The notes under the pieces are model-generated. The model saw only the letters and a program-made list of their open reading frames with translations, was not told the origin of the DNA and did not search any database. DNA of 55,197 bases. Source: Promethearchaeota archaeon. GTDB lineage: Archaea > Asgardarchaeota > Lokiarchaeia > Sigyniarchaeales > Sigyniarchaeaceae. Positions 10,180 through 18,018 of the stretch are shown here, piece by piece. Location: NCBI GenBank assembly GCA_016932935.1, contig JAFGBX010000173.1:1-55197 (forward strand), given 5' to 3'. Positions within the stretch are counted from its first letter, which is position 1; each line of letters opens with the position of its first letter. A program made the position numbers and the translations under genes.

Positions 10180-10309
10180 GCGTTCCAATCATTTTCTCCC
10201 TTCCATCATTCTTTTTCCTTATTATCGTGCTTATCTTCGGCGATATCGCGTTACTTCGATATCGAGCACGAGTGGTGATCGAGCGGATCCAGAGGATGAT
10301 GAAACGAGA

Positions 10310-12568
10310 CTAGAGCCACCAGTTCGACGTAAGGCCGTAGCGGTAGAGCTTGGCGAGCTGCTTGGCGAGCTGCTTGGCGGGCGCCGTGCGAGCGCACGGC
10401 ATCACGATCACACGGTACCGGTGGAGCCCCCCGAGCAGGTTCGTCGGGAGGTACGGGGGGTAGCCGCGCATGAGGCCGTAGTCGAACGTGCCGTCCTTGT
10501 TGAAGGGTAGGAACTTGACCGCGCGGGCCTGCGAGTCCCCGGCGATCAAGAGGGATTTCCCCTCGCCGCTCACGATAGCCCATTCGTTGATGCGCGGGAA
10601 CGCGTCCTCGTTTTTCGGGAGCTTCCTGACGAGATCGGTGCCCAGCAGTTCGCGCTCGACGGTTTCCGGGGCGAAGCCCGGACTCACGTGGAAGGGCACG
10701 AAGTCCCCAGCCATCTTCCCCTGGATGACGCTTATCTTCTCGATCTCCACCCCGGGGAAGCCCTCGTACAAGCGGAACCGGGTCGATTCGACGAGATGGG
10801 GCTCCTTCGTCGTCGTGAAGAGCACCCCGGCATGGAAGTCCGATTGCTCCTCCATGTCGACCTCCACCTTTGCACCAGGATCGTCGGCGCCAACGAACGA
10901 GAATCCCGAGGTCGTGTTCTTGAAGTAGGAGTCCACGACGGGCGAGCCGTCTCGGGTTCTCAATTCCCGGCGTTCCTCGGTGCTCTCGATGGATTGGAGC
11001 GCGCCGCGCTTCAAGCCAACGCTCAGCGTGCTCGACCGCATCTTCACGACGTCCTCGCCGGGGTGGTCGATCTCCACGGGTCGGGGTCTCGATGCCGTGC
11101 CCTTGGGCTTGTTCTTGACGAGCTTCAAGGAATGCATGGATCCTGCCTCGAGTTCGAGGCCCGGCTGGAAGACGAACTCGGGCGCCTGGTTCGCTCCCGG
11201 TTCCGAGGGGATGGGAAGGTCGGAATGGAAGACGGGTATCAAGTTCCCGTCGAGGTACAGCCCCGGATCCTGGAACAGGTGAAAATTTGCCTGGAGGATG
11301 TACGGGTACGGGACGTGGATGGGAAAGCTCGCGGGAACGGCAGGGCCTTGGAAGTGATGCAGCTTGATGTCGTGCGCCGGGTACGCGTAGAACGAGACGG
11401 GCGACTTTTTCCCCTCCCTCGTCGTGACGAGCTCGGCGAGCGCGCCGGCGATCCAATCGACCTTCTCCCTCGCGTTCATGACCATCTGCTGGCCGACATT
11501 GACCTTGTACTCACACGAGAACCAGTGCGACTTGTCGCTGGACGTGCAGTTGAGGGCGTGCTTCTTCGCGGTGAGCAACTCGCCCTCGTAATATTCGAGG
11601 CCCGGGATGCCGGCGGCCTTCGCCTTCCCCAGCCAGAACTCGCATTCGACGACCAGCCGCCGGACGCGTTCCAACTCCGTGTACAAGGCCTGGTCCGGCG
11701 GGATCTCGTTATGGAACTCGACAGGGGCGTGCCAGTCTGTGTCCTCGAAGTGTCGCGCAGTTGTCCTAGCCTCCTGTGGCGGGTGGCGCCTCAAGAACTC
11801 CTCGGGGAGCATGAACTTGAAGCCGAGCTTGTCCTGGGCCGCGATCCACTCCTGGAGCTTGCTGGGATTGACGCGCTCGGTGTCGAAAAAGCTGATGAGC
11901 AGGAGGTCCTCGTCCTCCAGCGCGGGATCACCCGCCAGCCGCTCCTTCAACCTGGTGAAGTTCGAGAAATGGTCAGACGACGAGATGATGCCCTCGAAGG
12001 CAAACACCACGGACGGGATGGTCGTCCCGTCGTGCCCCTCGATGAGGATCGGCTGGAACCGCTCCTTTTGCGTGAACTTGCCCCTGTAGAACCGGTTAAA
12101 GACGTTCTGGTGGGTCATCGTGTAGTCCACGCCCTTCTCCTTGAGCAAGCGGGGCAGGTTCGGCGACCACGCGCCGTCTTGCGGGAAATAGCAGTTCGCC
12201 ACGTGGCCGAAGGTGGACGCCAGCTCGGCCTTCGAAAGGTCGAACTGGAGGTCGAACTCGGGCCGGGACATCTGCGTCGTCAGGGCGTTCGCCCATGTGC
12301 CGATCACGATCTCCTGCCGCCGCGCCTCGATCCCGCGGTTCATGTCGTCGACGAAGGACGGCAAGAAGCGCTTCAAGTTCGGCAGGGTCAAGCTAACGTC
12401 CATGTCCCAACCGACCGTCGCGTGCGGGTTCTCGTTGAAGATGTCCATTATCTCCCTGTACAAGCGCACGAACTGGTGGAGCGTCTGCGCGTGCGTGTAT
12501 TCCGCGTACCAGAAGTTGCTGTGGAAGTGGAAGTGCGTGTAGATCATCGTCGCTTTGCCTCCGATCAA
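10310..12568 (-). CDS. glycoside hydrolase-like protein (GH38/GH57-type N-terminal barrel)
   Basis: YTHFHFHSNFWYAE at N-terminus, VGWDMDVSLTLPN, CYFPQDGAWSPNLPRLLKEKGVDYTMTHQNVF; large C-terminal beta-rich region. Confidence 0.6.
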   Translation of the reverse strand: MIGGKATMIYTHFHFHSNFWYAEYTHAQTLHQFVRLYREIMDIFNENPHATVGWDMDVSLTLPNLKRFLPSFVDDMNRGIEARRQEIVIGTWANALTTQMSRPEFDLQFDLSKAELASTFGHVANCYFPQDGAWSPNLPRLLKEKGVDYTMTHQNVFNRFYRGKFTQKERFQPILIEGHDGTTIPSVVFAFEGIISSSDHFSNFTRLKERLAGDPALEDEDLLLISFFDTERVNPSKLQEWIAAQDKLGFKFMLPEEFLRRHPPQEARTTARHFEDTDWHAPVEFHNEIPPDQALYTELERVRRLVVECEFWLGKAKAAGIPGLEYYEGELLTAKKHALNCTSSDKSHWFSCEYKVNVGQQMVMNAREKVDWIAGALAELVTTREGKKSPVSFYAYPAHDIKLHHFQGPAVPASFPIHVPYPYILQANFHLFQDPGLYLDGNLIPVFHSDLPIPSEPGANQAPEFVFQPGLELEAGSMHSLKLVKNKPKGTASRPRPVEIDHPGEDVVKMRSSTLSVGLKRGALQSIESTEERRELRTRDGSPVVDSYFKNTTSGFSFVGADDPGAKVEVDMEEQSDFHAGVLFTTTKEPHLVESTRFRLYEGFPGVEIEKISVIQGKMAGDFVPFHVSPGFAPETVERELLGTDLVRKLPKNEDAFPRINEWAIVSGEGKSLLIAGDSQARAVKFLPFNKDGTFDYGLMRGYPPYLPTNLLGGLHRYRVIVMPCARTAPAKQLAKQLAKLYRYGLTSNWWL

Positions 12569-12572
12569 TCCT

Positions 12573-13418
12573 TCATGCCGGCTTCCTCGCCGCGATCTGC
12601 AGGTGCCCGCCGTGGCCGACGAACGCCGGGTCGGCGCCGAAGCGCTTTTCCAGCTCGAGGAGCTCCTCGTAGTGCTGCTCCAGCTTGAGCCGGCGCACCC
12701 GCTTGGAGACCGTGTTCGTGATCACCGGCTTGCCGGCGACCTGCTCGACCGCGAACCCGTGCCGCTCGAACAGCGCCCCCAGGTCGGCGGGCAAGTACGT
12801 GCGGACGGGGTGGGGCGACGAGTAGTCGGTCACCTTGTTGTCCAGCAGGTCATCGATGAGCTCCCACCGCTCGCTCTTGAGCTGGAGGATGAGGTAGGAG
12901 AACGTGTTGTCGACCGAGGCGATGCAATGGCAGCCTGGCTTGCAAACGCGGAACAGTTCCCCGACGACGAGATCGTCGTCCAGCGCGTAGGAGACCAGGT
13001 CGCCCACCGCGAGGACGAGGTCGCACGATTCGCTGGCGATCCCGGGCATGTCCCGCGCGTCGAGGAGCCGGAAGTCGATGCGCCCCTCCAGGCCCTCGAC
13101 CGCGGCCTTGGCGCGCGCCTGGTCGAGCATCTGCCGCGATATGTCCGTGCACGTGACCCGGAAGCCGAGCTTCGCCAGCTTGATAGACCACTTGCCGGTG
13201 CCGCCGCCCGCGTCGAGCGCGACGGGCGCGCCGCGCGTGCCGGCCACCGCCGGGTCGACGGCCGGGATGTACGGGGCCATGAAGTGCCACGTCAGGTCGT
13301 CGTAGAGCCGCCAGTTGTCCTCCTCGTAGTCCTTGTCGTAGTCCTTGGCGTGCTCCTCGTAGAACTTGATCACGCGGTGGAGGTTGGACGGCTTGCGAGT
13401 ATCGCGTTTAGGATCCAT
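12573..13418 (-). CDS. class I SAM-dependent methyltransferase
   Basis: VALDAGGGTGKWSIKLAKLGFRVTCTDISRQMLDQARAKA motif I/II. Confidence 0.92.
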   Translation of the reverse strand: MDPKRDTRKPSNLHRVIKFYEEHAKDYDKDYEEDNWRLYDDLTWHFMAPYIPAVDPAVAGTRGAPVALDAGGGTGKWSIKLAKLGFRVTCTDISRQMLDQARAKAAVEGLEGRIDFRLLDARDMPGIASESCDLVLAVGDLVSYALDDDLVVGELFRVCKPGCHCIASVDNTFSYLILQLKSERWELIDDLLDNKVTDYSSPHPVRTYLPADLGALFERHGFAVEQVAGKPVITNTVSKRVRRLKLEQHYEELLELEKRFGADPAFVGHGGHLQIAARKPA

Positions 13419-13476
13419 GGTTACGCACGGTTACCTCATGGTGTTATCGGGGTTTTCCGAGACGCTGGAACCCCTT

Positions 13477-13562
13477 TTTTCAAGAAACGCGCCAGTTCGA
13501 CATGCCATGAAGACTAGCGTTTTCAAGAAACGCGCCAGTTCTACATCTCATGTAGACCAACG
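13477..13562. repeat. two tandem copies of a 43-bp repeat in an intergenic region
   Basis: ttttcaagaaacgcgccagttcgacatgccatgaagactagcg followed directly by ttttcaagaaacgcgccagttctacatctcatgtagaccaacg; 37/43 identical by eye. Confidence 0.85.
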
Positions 13563-13708
13563 TTCTCACCATGTTGTTAGATGAAAACTAAGGTTTTATA
13601 GCAACCGGGTTTCGGGGAGATACCACATGGGATGGAGGTAGATACCGAGAAATAGCGCCTCGTCTTATCCAACGCGTTCCTAACACACTGGCCGGGAGGC
13701 CATTCGCC

Positions 13709-14548
13709 GTGCAACTCTTCGACCACCACGTGCACACCCGGTACTCGGCTTGCTGCCACGAGCGGTACGACCTGCGAGAGATCGCCATGGCACACGACCG
13801 CCTCGGGTTCCCCTACTCCTGCGTGTCCGACCACGTCCATTCGGGGCGCGACGGTGGATTCGTGGCCGAGCACCAGCGCGTGCGCGCCGGGCTCGCCGCT
13901 GGCGGGTTCGAGAAGCCGGTCCTGGTGGGCGTCGAGGCGTCGATCGTCGACTTCGAGGGGCACCTCCCGCTGGGCGGCGTGGAGGGCCAGCCCGACTTCG
14001 TGCTCTGCTCCGACCACTGGATCGGCGACACGGGCATCACGATGTCCGACCTGCAAGGGAGCGCCAGGCGCGTGCGGGCGATGCACGACGCGGATCCCCA
14101 TGCCCTGAAGGCGCTTTACGCCGACGTCGCGCGCATGTACGTGAAGGCGATCACGCGCCATGATGTCGACGTCCTCGCGCACCCGTTCGACACGTTCATG
14201 CGCGCGTCCAACTTCGACAAGGCCCTGCTCGACGCGTTCGGCCCCGTGTGCGAGGCGTGCCAGGCCGCCGGCGTGGCGGTCGAGGTGAACAACCAGTCGG
14301 TCAAGCGCCAGATGGAGCTGTTCTCCCGGACGCGGCCGCTGCATGCCGACTGCCTGCCCGCCCCCGAGTTCTACACGCGGCTGTTCAAGGTCGCCGCGGG
14401 CTACGACGTGCTGTTCAGCACGGGCTCGGACGCACACGTGGCGAGGGACATCGGCGACCTCCGCCGGTCGCGGCAGTTCATCGAGGCGCTCGGGATCCCG
14501 GAGCGGCGGTTCTTGTCGTTCGATGGCCGCACGCGGCCGGGCGGGTGA
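13709..14548 (+). CDS. PHP-domain phosphoesterase (histidinol-phosphatase-like)
   Basis: FDHHVHTRYSACC, YSCVSDHVH, GVEASI, DVLAHPFD, STGSDAHVA. Confidence 0.88.
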   Translation: MQLFDHHVHTRYSACCHERYDLREIAMAHDRLGFPYSCVSDHVHSGRDGGFVAEHQRVRAGLAAGGFEKPVLVGVEASIVDFEGHLPLGGVEGQPDFVLCSDHWIGDTGITMSDLQGSARRVRAMHDADPHALKALYADVARMYVKAITRHDVDVLAHPFDTFMRASNFDKALLDAFGPVCEACQAAGVAVEVNNQSVKRQMELFSRTRPLHADCLPAPEFYTRLFKVAAGYDVLFSTGSDAHVARDIGDLRRSRQFIEALGIPERRFLSFDGRTRPGG

Positions 14549-14632
14549 GCCGTGGCTTTCACAATGCACGATGCGGAGGATGAGCACGTGTCTTGGAGAT
14601 GAAAAACCGTGCAAGGGGGCTCCAACAAACAC

Positions 14633-14660
14633 TTATAAATGCGATATACCATTGTATATC
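14633..14660 (+). promoter_or_regulatory. promoter with overlapping palindromic operator of the RHH-MNT/HEPN module
   Basis: TATA-like ttataaat followed by perfect inverted repeat GATATAC-CATT-GTATATC (14643-14660) just before ATG 14662. Confidence 0.6.
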
Positions 14661-14661
14661 C

Positions 14662-15177
14662 ATGGGGCGGATCATCCCATTGCGGCTGGAGGATGCCATG
14701 GCAGACCAACTCGACCGCCTGGTCTCGGCCGGCATCTTCCTGAACAGGAACGATGGCATCCGAGCCGGCCTGCGCGAAGCTCTCAAGCGATTCGCGTATG
14801 ACACGACTGCTTCGAGGATTATGCTCGCGCGTGTCGTCTCGAACTACTTGATGATACACCATCCAAACGAGATCGAGGCGATCGTTTTGTTCGGTTCCGT
14901 TGCTGCTGGAAGGGATACCCCGGAGAGCGATATTGACGTACTCGTCATTATAAAGGGATCTACCTCATACGATGCTGAGCTGGCCCGGGTGCGCGAGGTC
15001 GGCCTCATCACCCGGGGGATCGACGAGCAAGTCTCCTTGCACCATGAAAGCGATGCAGATTTCCTTTTGGGCCTCGAAAAGGGGTTCGAATTCGAGACCG
15101 GCATCGTGGCACGTGGGATCTTGCTCTCGGGGGCATTTCCATCGAGTAATCGCGGGCGGGGGGCGTCACGTGGCTAA
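14662..15177 (+). CDS. fusion antitoxin: N-terminal ribbon-helix-helix domain plus MNT nucleotidyltransferase domain
   Basis: MGRIIPLRLEDAMADQLDRLVSAGIFLNRNDGIRAGLREALKRFAY (RHH-like) followed by IVLFGSVAAGRDTPESDIDVLVII (GSx10-DxD NTase). Confidence 0.8.
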   Translation: MGRIIPLRLEDAMADQLDRLVSAGIFLNRNDGIRAGLREALKRFAYDTTASRIMLARVVSNYLMIHHPNEIEAIVLFGSVAAGRDTPESDIDVLVIIKGSTSYDAELARVREVGLITRGIDEQVSLHHESDADFLLGLEKGFEFETGIVARGILLSGAFPSSNRGRGASRG

Positions 15178-15595
15178 GAAGGAAGCAACGCCCGCATCGC
15201 CTGCCGAAACGGCGGTGCACGTGGCAAAGGCTAGGGAGAAGCTAGACAGCGCTGCGATGCTGCTGGAGAAAGGATTCATCGACGACGCAGTATCCCGGGC
15301 GTACTATGCGGTGTTCCACGCGATCGTGGGGCTGTTGCGTTCGAAGCGGGTGACCCTCGACGAGCACAAGCACGCATACATCTTGACCCAATTCCGCGCC
15401 CGGTTCATCGACGTGAAGGCGCTTCCCGCCGAGATATACTTCAAGGTACAGCAGATCAAGCAAGTCCGAGAACAAGCGGACTACTCCGCGGCGGTGAAGG
15501 TCGACAAGGCCAAGGCCACCCAATTGCTCACCGATGCGAGGGAGATCGTCGAGCTGCTCGTCAAGTATTTGAGCATGCAGTATTCGAGTATGTAA
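15170..15595 (+). CDS. HEPN-domain protein (putative toxin partner of the MNT protein)
   Basis: GTG start overlapping the MNT stop; LLEKGFIDDAVSRAYYAVFHAIVGLL with RAYYAVFH (Rx6H), typical HEPN. Confidence 0.85.
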   Translation: MAKKEATPASPAETAVHVAKAREKLDSAAMLLEKGFIDDAVSRAYYAVFHAIVGLLRSKRVTLDEHKHAYILTQFRARFIDVKALPAEIYFKVQQIKQVREQADYSAAVKVDKAKATQLLTDAREIVELLVKYLSMQYSSM

Positions 15596-15612
15596 CAGAG
15601 GAGGGAAGAGAG

Positions 15613-15687
15613 CGGGCCTGGTGCGATTCGAACGCACGGGAACCTGCTTAGGAGGCAGGTGGTCGATCCTGGCTAACCGACAGGCCC
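15613..15687 (-). tRNA. tRNA-Arg (anticodon CCU)
   Basis: Minus strand: GGGCCTG acceptor, GGTT/GACC D-stem, CCTGC-CTCCTAA-GCAGG anticodon arm, GTGCG-TTCGAAT-CGCAC T-arm, CAGGCCC + discriminator G. CCA not encoded. Confidence 0.93.
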
Positions 15688-15700
15688 GCGATTAGACGTT

Positions 15701-15967
15701 TTAAACGATAAAGTCCTTGTCATACGAGATCAGGCGCATCTCATCGAGCACGAGCGGGGCAAGCACCTTGTCGCGCTGGATGGCGTGCATGAACCCGTCC
15801 AGCTCCTCGACGTCCTGGTGCACGAGCTCGACGATGATGTTGAAGCCAGAGCCGAACAGCGTGTACCGGTCGTGGCATTTGAGGCCGAGTTCCTGCAGGC
15901 GGGAGAAGAATGATTGTTCCGCGCCGTTCCGCGTCTTGATCAAGACGTATGCCTTGGAGCACTTCAT
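15701..15967 (-). CDS. stand-alone Lrp/AsnC ligand-binding (RAM) domain protein
   Basis: KAYVLIKTRNGAEQSFFSRLQELGLKCHDRYTLFGSGFNIIVELVHQDVEELDGFMHAIQRD; no HTH present. Confidence 0.75.
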   Translation of the reverse strand: MKCSKAYVLIKTRNGAEQSFFSRLQELGLKCHDRYTLFGSGFNIIVELVHQDVEELDGFMHAIQRDKVLAPLVLDEMRLISYDKDFIV

Positions 15968-15970
15968 GCG

Positions 15971-16264
15971 TCAATCCCACGGGAAGTCTGGCCGGCTGCT
16001 CACGAACGTCGTGGTCTCCTCGATGCTGGCCTGGAGCTTCTGGTTCGTCCGGATGAGCGTGACGAGCTGGTCGAGCTCCTCGAGCTTGACGAAGCTGACC
16101 TCGATGATCAGGTCCCACGCGCCGTATATGGGCGAAGCGTACGTGATCTTCAAGCCCGTGCCGAGCGTCTTGTTGAGCTTCTGGAGTTCGGACACGATGT
16201 CCCACTCGCTCCCGATCTTACTTAGCCTGCACAAGATATAGCCGCGATAGCTTTTGTTTGCCAT
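15971..16264 (-). CDS. stand-alone Lrp/AsnC ligand-binding (RAM) domain protein
   Basis: YILCRLSKIGSEWDIVSELQKL...ITYASPIYGAWDLIIEVSFVKLEELDQLVTLIRTNQKL; no HTH present. Confidence 0.75.
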   Translation of the reverse strand: MANKSYRGYILCRLSKIGSEWDIVSELQKLNKTLGTGLKITYASPIYGAWDLIIEVSFVKLEELDQLVTLIRTNQKLQASIEETTTFVSSRPDFPWD

Positions 16265-16437
16265 GAGCGTCTCACCTATCGTTGCTAATACAGCTGCACA
16301 TTAATGCCTTATGTCGGTTATAAAGAATTTTAAGCACAGCACCAAGATCATACTCGATTCGTTTCGTTCTGCCGGGCCCGGTCGAAGCGGTGCGGCCGGA
16401 TCCGGTCAAACTCCAAGGATTTCCAAGCGTGACGGGC

Positions 16438-16956
16438 ATGTCGCAAACACAGAAGTTCAAGCTGAAGATCGTCATCATCGGCGAGCACGCGACCGGGAAG
16501 ACGAGCCTCATCAAGGCGTTCGTCGAGCAGAAGTTCAGCGCCGATTACCGGCCAACCATAGGGACGAACATATTCATCAAGCGGCTGGAACTGGCGGGGG
16601 ATGAGATCACGTTGACCTGTTGGGACATCGCAGGGCAAGAGCGGTGGACTTCAATGAGGCCACTCTATTACAAGGGTGCAAGCGGTGCGATCCTGGTAGG
16701 TGACATTACGCGCAAGAGTACCTTCGAGCAGCTCGCCAAGTTCTGGTTGCCCGACATGGCTAAGCACGTCGGCGAGAAGATCCCCATCATCCTCATCGCG
16801 AACAAGACCGACCTCCCCCGAGAAGCGTCGAATGAGGATGTCGACGCGTGCGCGAAGGACATCGGTGCGACCATGGTGGCCGAGACCAGCGCCAAGAACG
16901 GCGACGGCGTGAACGAGGCCTTCATGAAGATCTCGAAGGCCATCCTCGGTAAATGA
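16438..16956 (+). CDS. Rab/Ras-like small GTPase
   Basis: GEHATGKTS P-loop, PTIGTNIF, WDIAGQERW, IANKTD, ETSAK; start chosen at ATG 16438. Confidence 0.95.
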   Translation: MSQTQKFKLKIVIIGEHATGKTSLIKAFVEQKFSADYRPTIGTNIFIKRLELAGDEITLTCWDIAGQERWTSMRPLYYKGASGAILVGDITRKSTFEQLAKFWLPDMAKHVGEKIPIILIANKTDLPREASNEDVDACAKDIGATMVAETSAKNGDGVNEAFMKISKAILGK

Positions 16957-17198
16957 CGGCGGGTCCTGCTTGCAGAACATCGGTTTTTTTCCGTTTCTAT
17001 GCACCCGTGATGGCTCGAACGAGTGCAAGCCATGGCACGATCCGAAGGGCTTGATAGAAAGTTATTATGGGTTCCCGGTGTCATATTGATGAAGGAACCA
17101 GCGCCGCGGAGTGGCGCGGGGGCGAGCCCGCCGCGCAAGAACGAGGCGCGTTCCGGGCGATCGCGAAATCCGCCATCGAGTCCAACGTCGTGACGAGA

Positions 17199-17717
17199 AT
17201 GCCGCAAAAGTACAAGTTGAAGGCCGTGATCATCGGGGAACACGCCGCCGGGAAGACCAGCCTCATCAAGACCTTCGTGGAGGGGAAATTTTCAGCCGAT
17301 TACAGGCCCACGATCGGCACGAACATCTTCATCAAGAAGATCACGTTCGAGAACGGCGACGAGGCGACGCTCACGGTCTGGGATATCGCTGGGCAGGAGC
17401 GCTGGACCAGCATGCGTCCGTTGTATTACAAAGGGAGCTCTGGGGCACTGATCGTGGGTGACCTGACCAGGAAGTCCACGTTCGACCAGATCGTCAAGTT
17501 CTGGGCCCCCGACGTGAAGCGCCACGCGGGCGAGGCCATCCCCCTCATGGTCCTCGCCAACAAGTGCGACCTCCCCCGGGAGGCCTCGGCCGACGACGTG
17601 GAGAGCTGCACAAAAAATATCGGCGCCATCGGTTCGATCGACACGAGCGCCAAGAACGGCGACAACGTCAACGAGGCCTTCATGCGCCTCACCAAGGCTA
17701 TTCTAAAAAAAGCGTAA
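17199..17717 (+). CDS. Rab/Ras-like small GTPase (paralogue of the preceding gene)
   Basis: GEHAAGKTS, PTIGTNIF, WDIAGQERW, ANKCD, DTSAK; start chosen at ATG 17199. Confidence 0.95.
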   Translation: MPQKYKLKAVIIGEHAAGKTSLIKTFVEGKFSADYRPTIGTNIFIKKITFENGDEATLTVWDIAGQERWTSMRPLYYKGSSGALIVGDLTRKSTFDQIVKFWAPDVKRHAGEAIPLMVLANKCDLPREASADDVESCTKNIGAIGSIDTSAKNGDNVNEAFMRLTKAILKKA

Positions 17718-17858
17718 TTATATTCCCTCGTTTTTGAATATCCATCAAAAATCTTATACATCGTTTATTCTGAAATAAAATGACCTTGTAGAGCTTGTTT
17801 CTATTCAATGTGGACATCATTCAAATCGACTTCCATAGAAAAACCTATAGAAAAACCC

Positions 17859-17891
17859 TTATGGGACATAGCAGGACAAGAGTGTTGGAGC
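17859..17891 (+). pseudogene. possible small-GTPase fragment (switch II)
   Basis: tta tgg gac ata gca gga caa gag tgt tgg agc = LWDIAGQECWS, matching WDIAGQERWTS of the neighbouring GTPases. Confidence 0.5.
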
Positions 17892-18018
17892 GCACCAGCA
17901 ATTCTGACAACTGCTCACGGTCTTCGGGAATGGAAATCCTGATTCTATAAATCCCCCACCTGGTGCTATTCTCAAGAAATCATAACTCGCTTTTTACTTG
18001 ATTTCATTTATCACGTGA

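Noticed and set aside
10225-10271. Inverted repeat tcgtgct...agcacga between histone and glycoside hydrolase genes
   Set aside because: Only 7 bp with a long loop; could be a terminator stem but too weak to call.
10360-10380. Short repeat gagctgcttggc x2 in the glycoside hydrolase C-terminus
   Set aside because: Encodes a coding tandem (AKQLAKQLAK) within an intact ORF; ordinary local duplication.
10688-12688. 666-aa ORF opposite the glycoside hydrolase-like gene
   Set aside because: Shadow ORF; the minus-strand frame has recognisable motifs, this one does not.
13477-13562. Tandem repeat considered as a CRISPR array
   Set aside because: Repeats are directly adjacent with no spacers, only two copies, and no cas genes.
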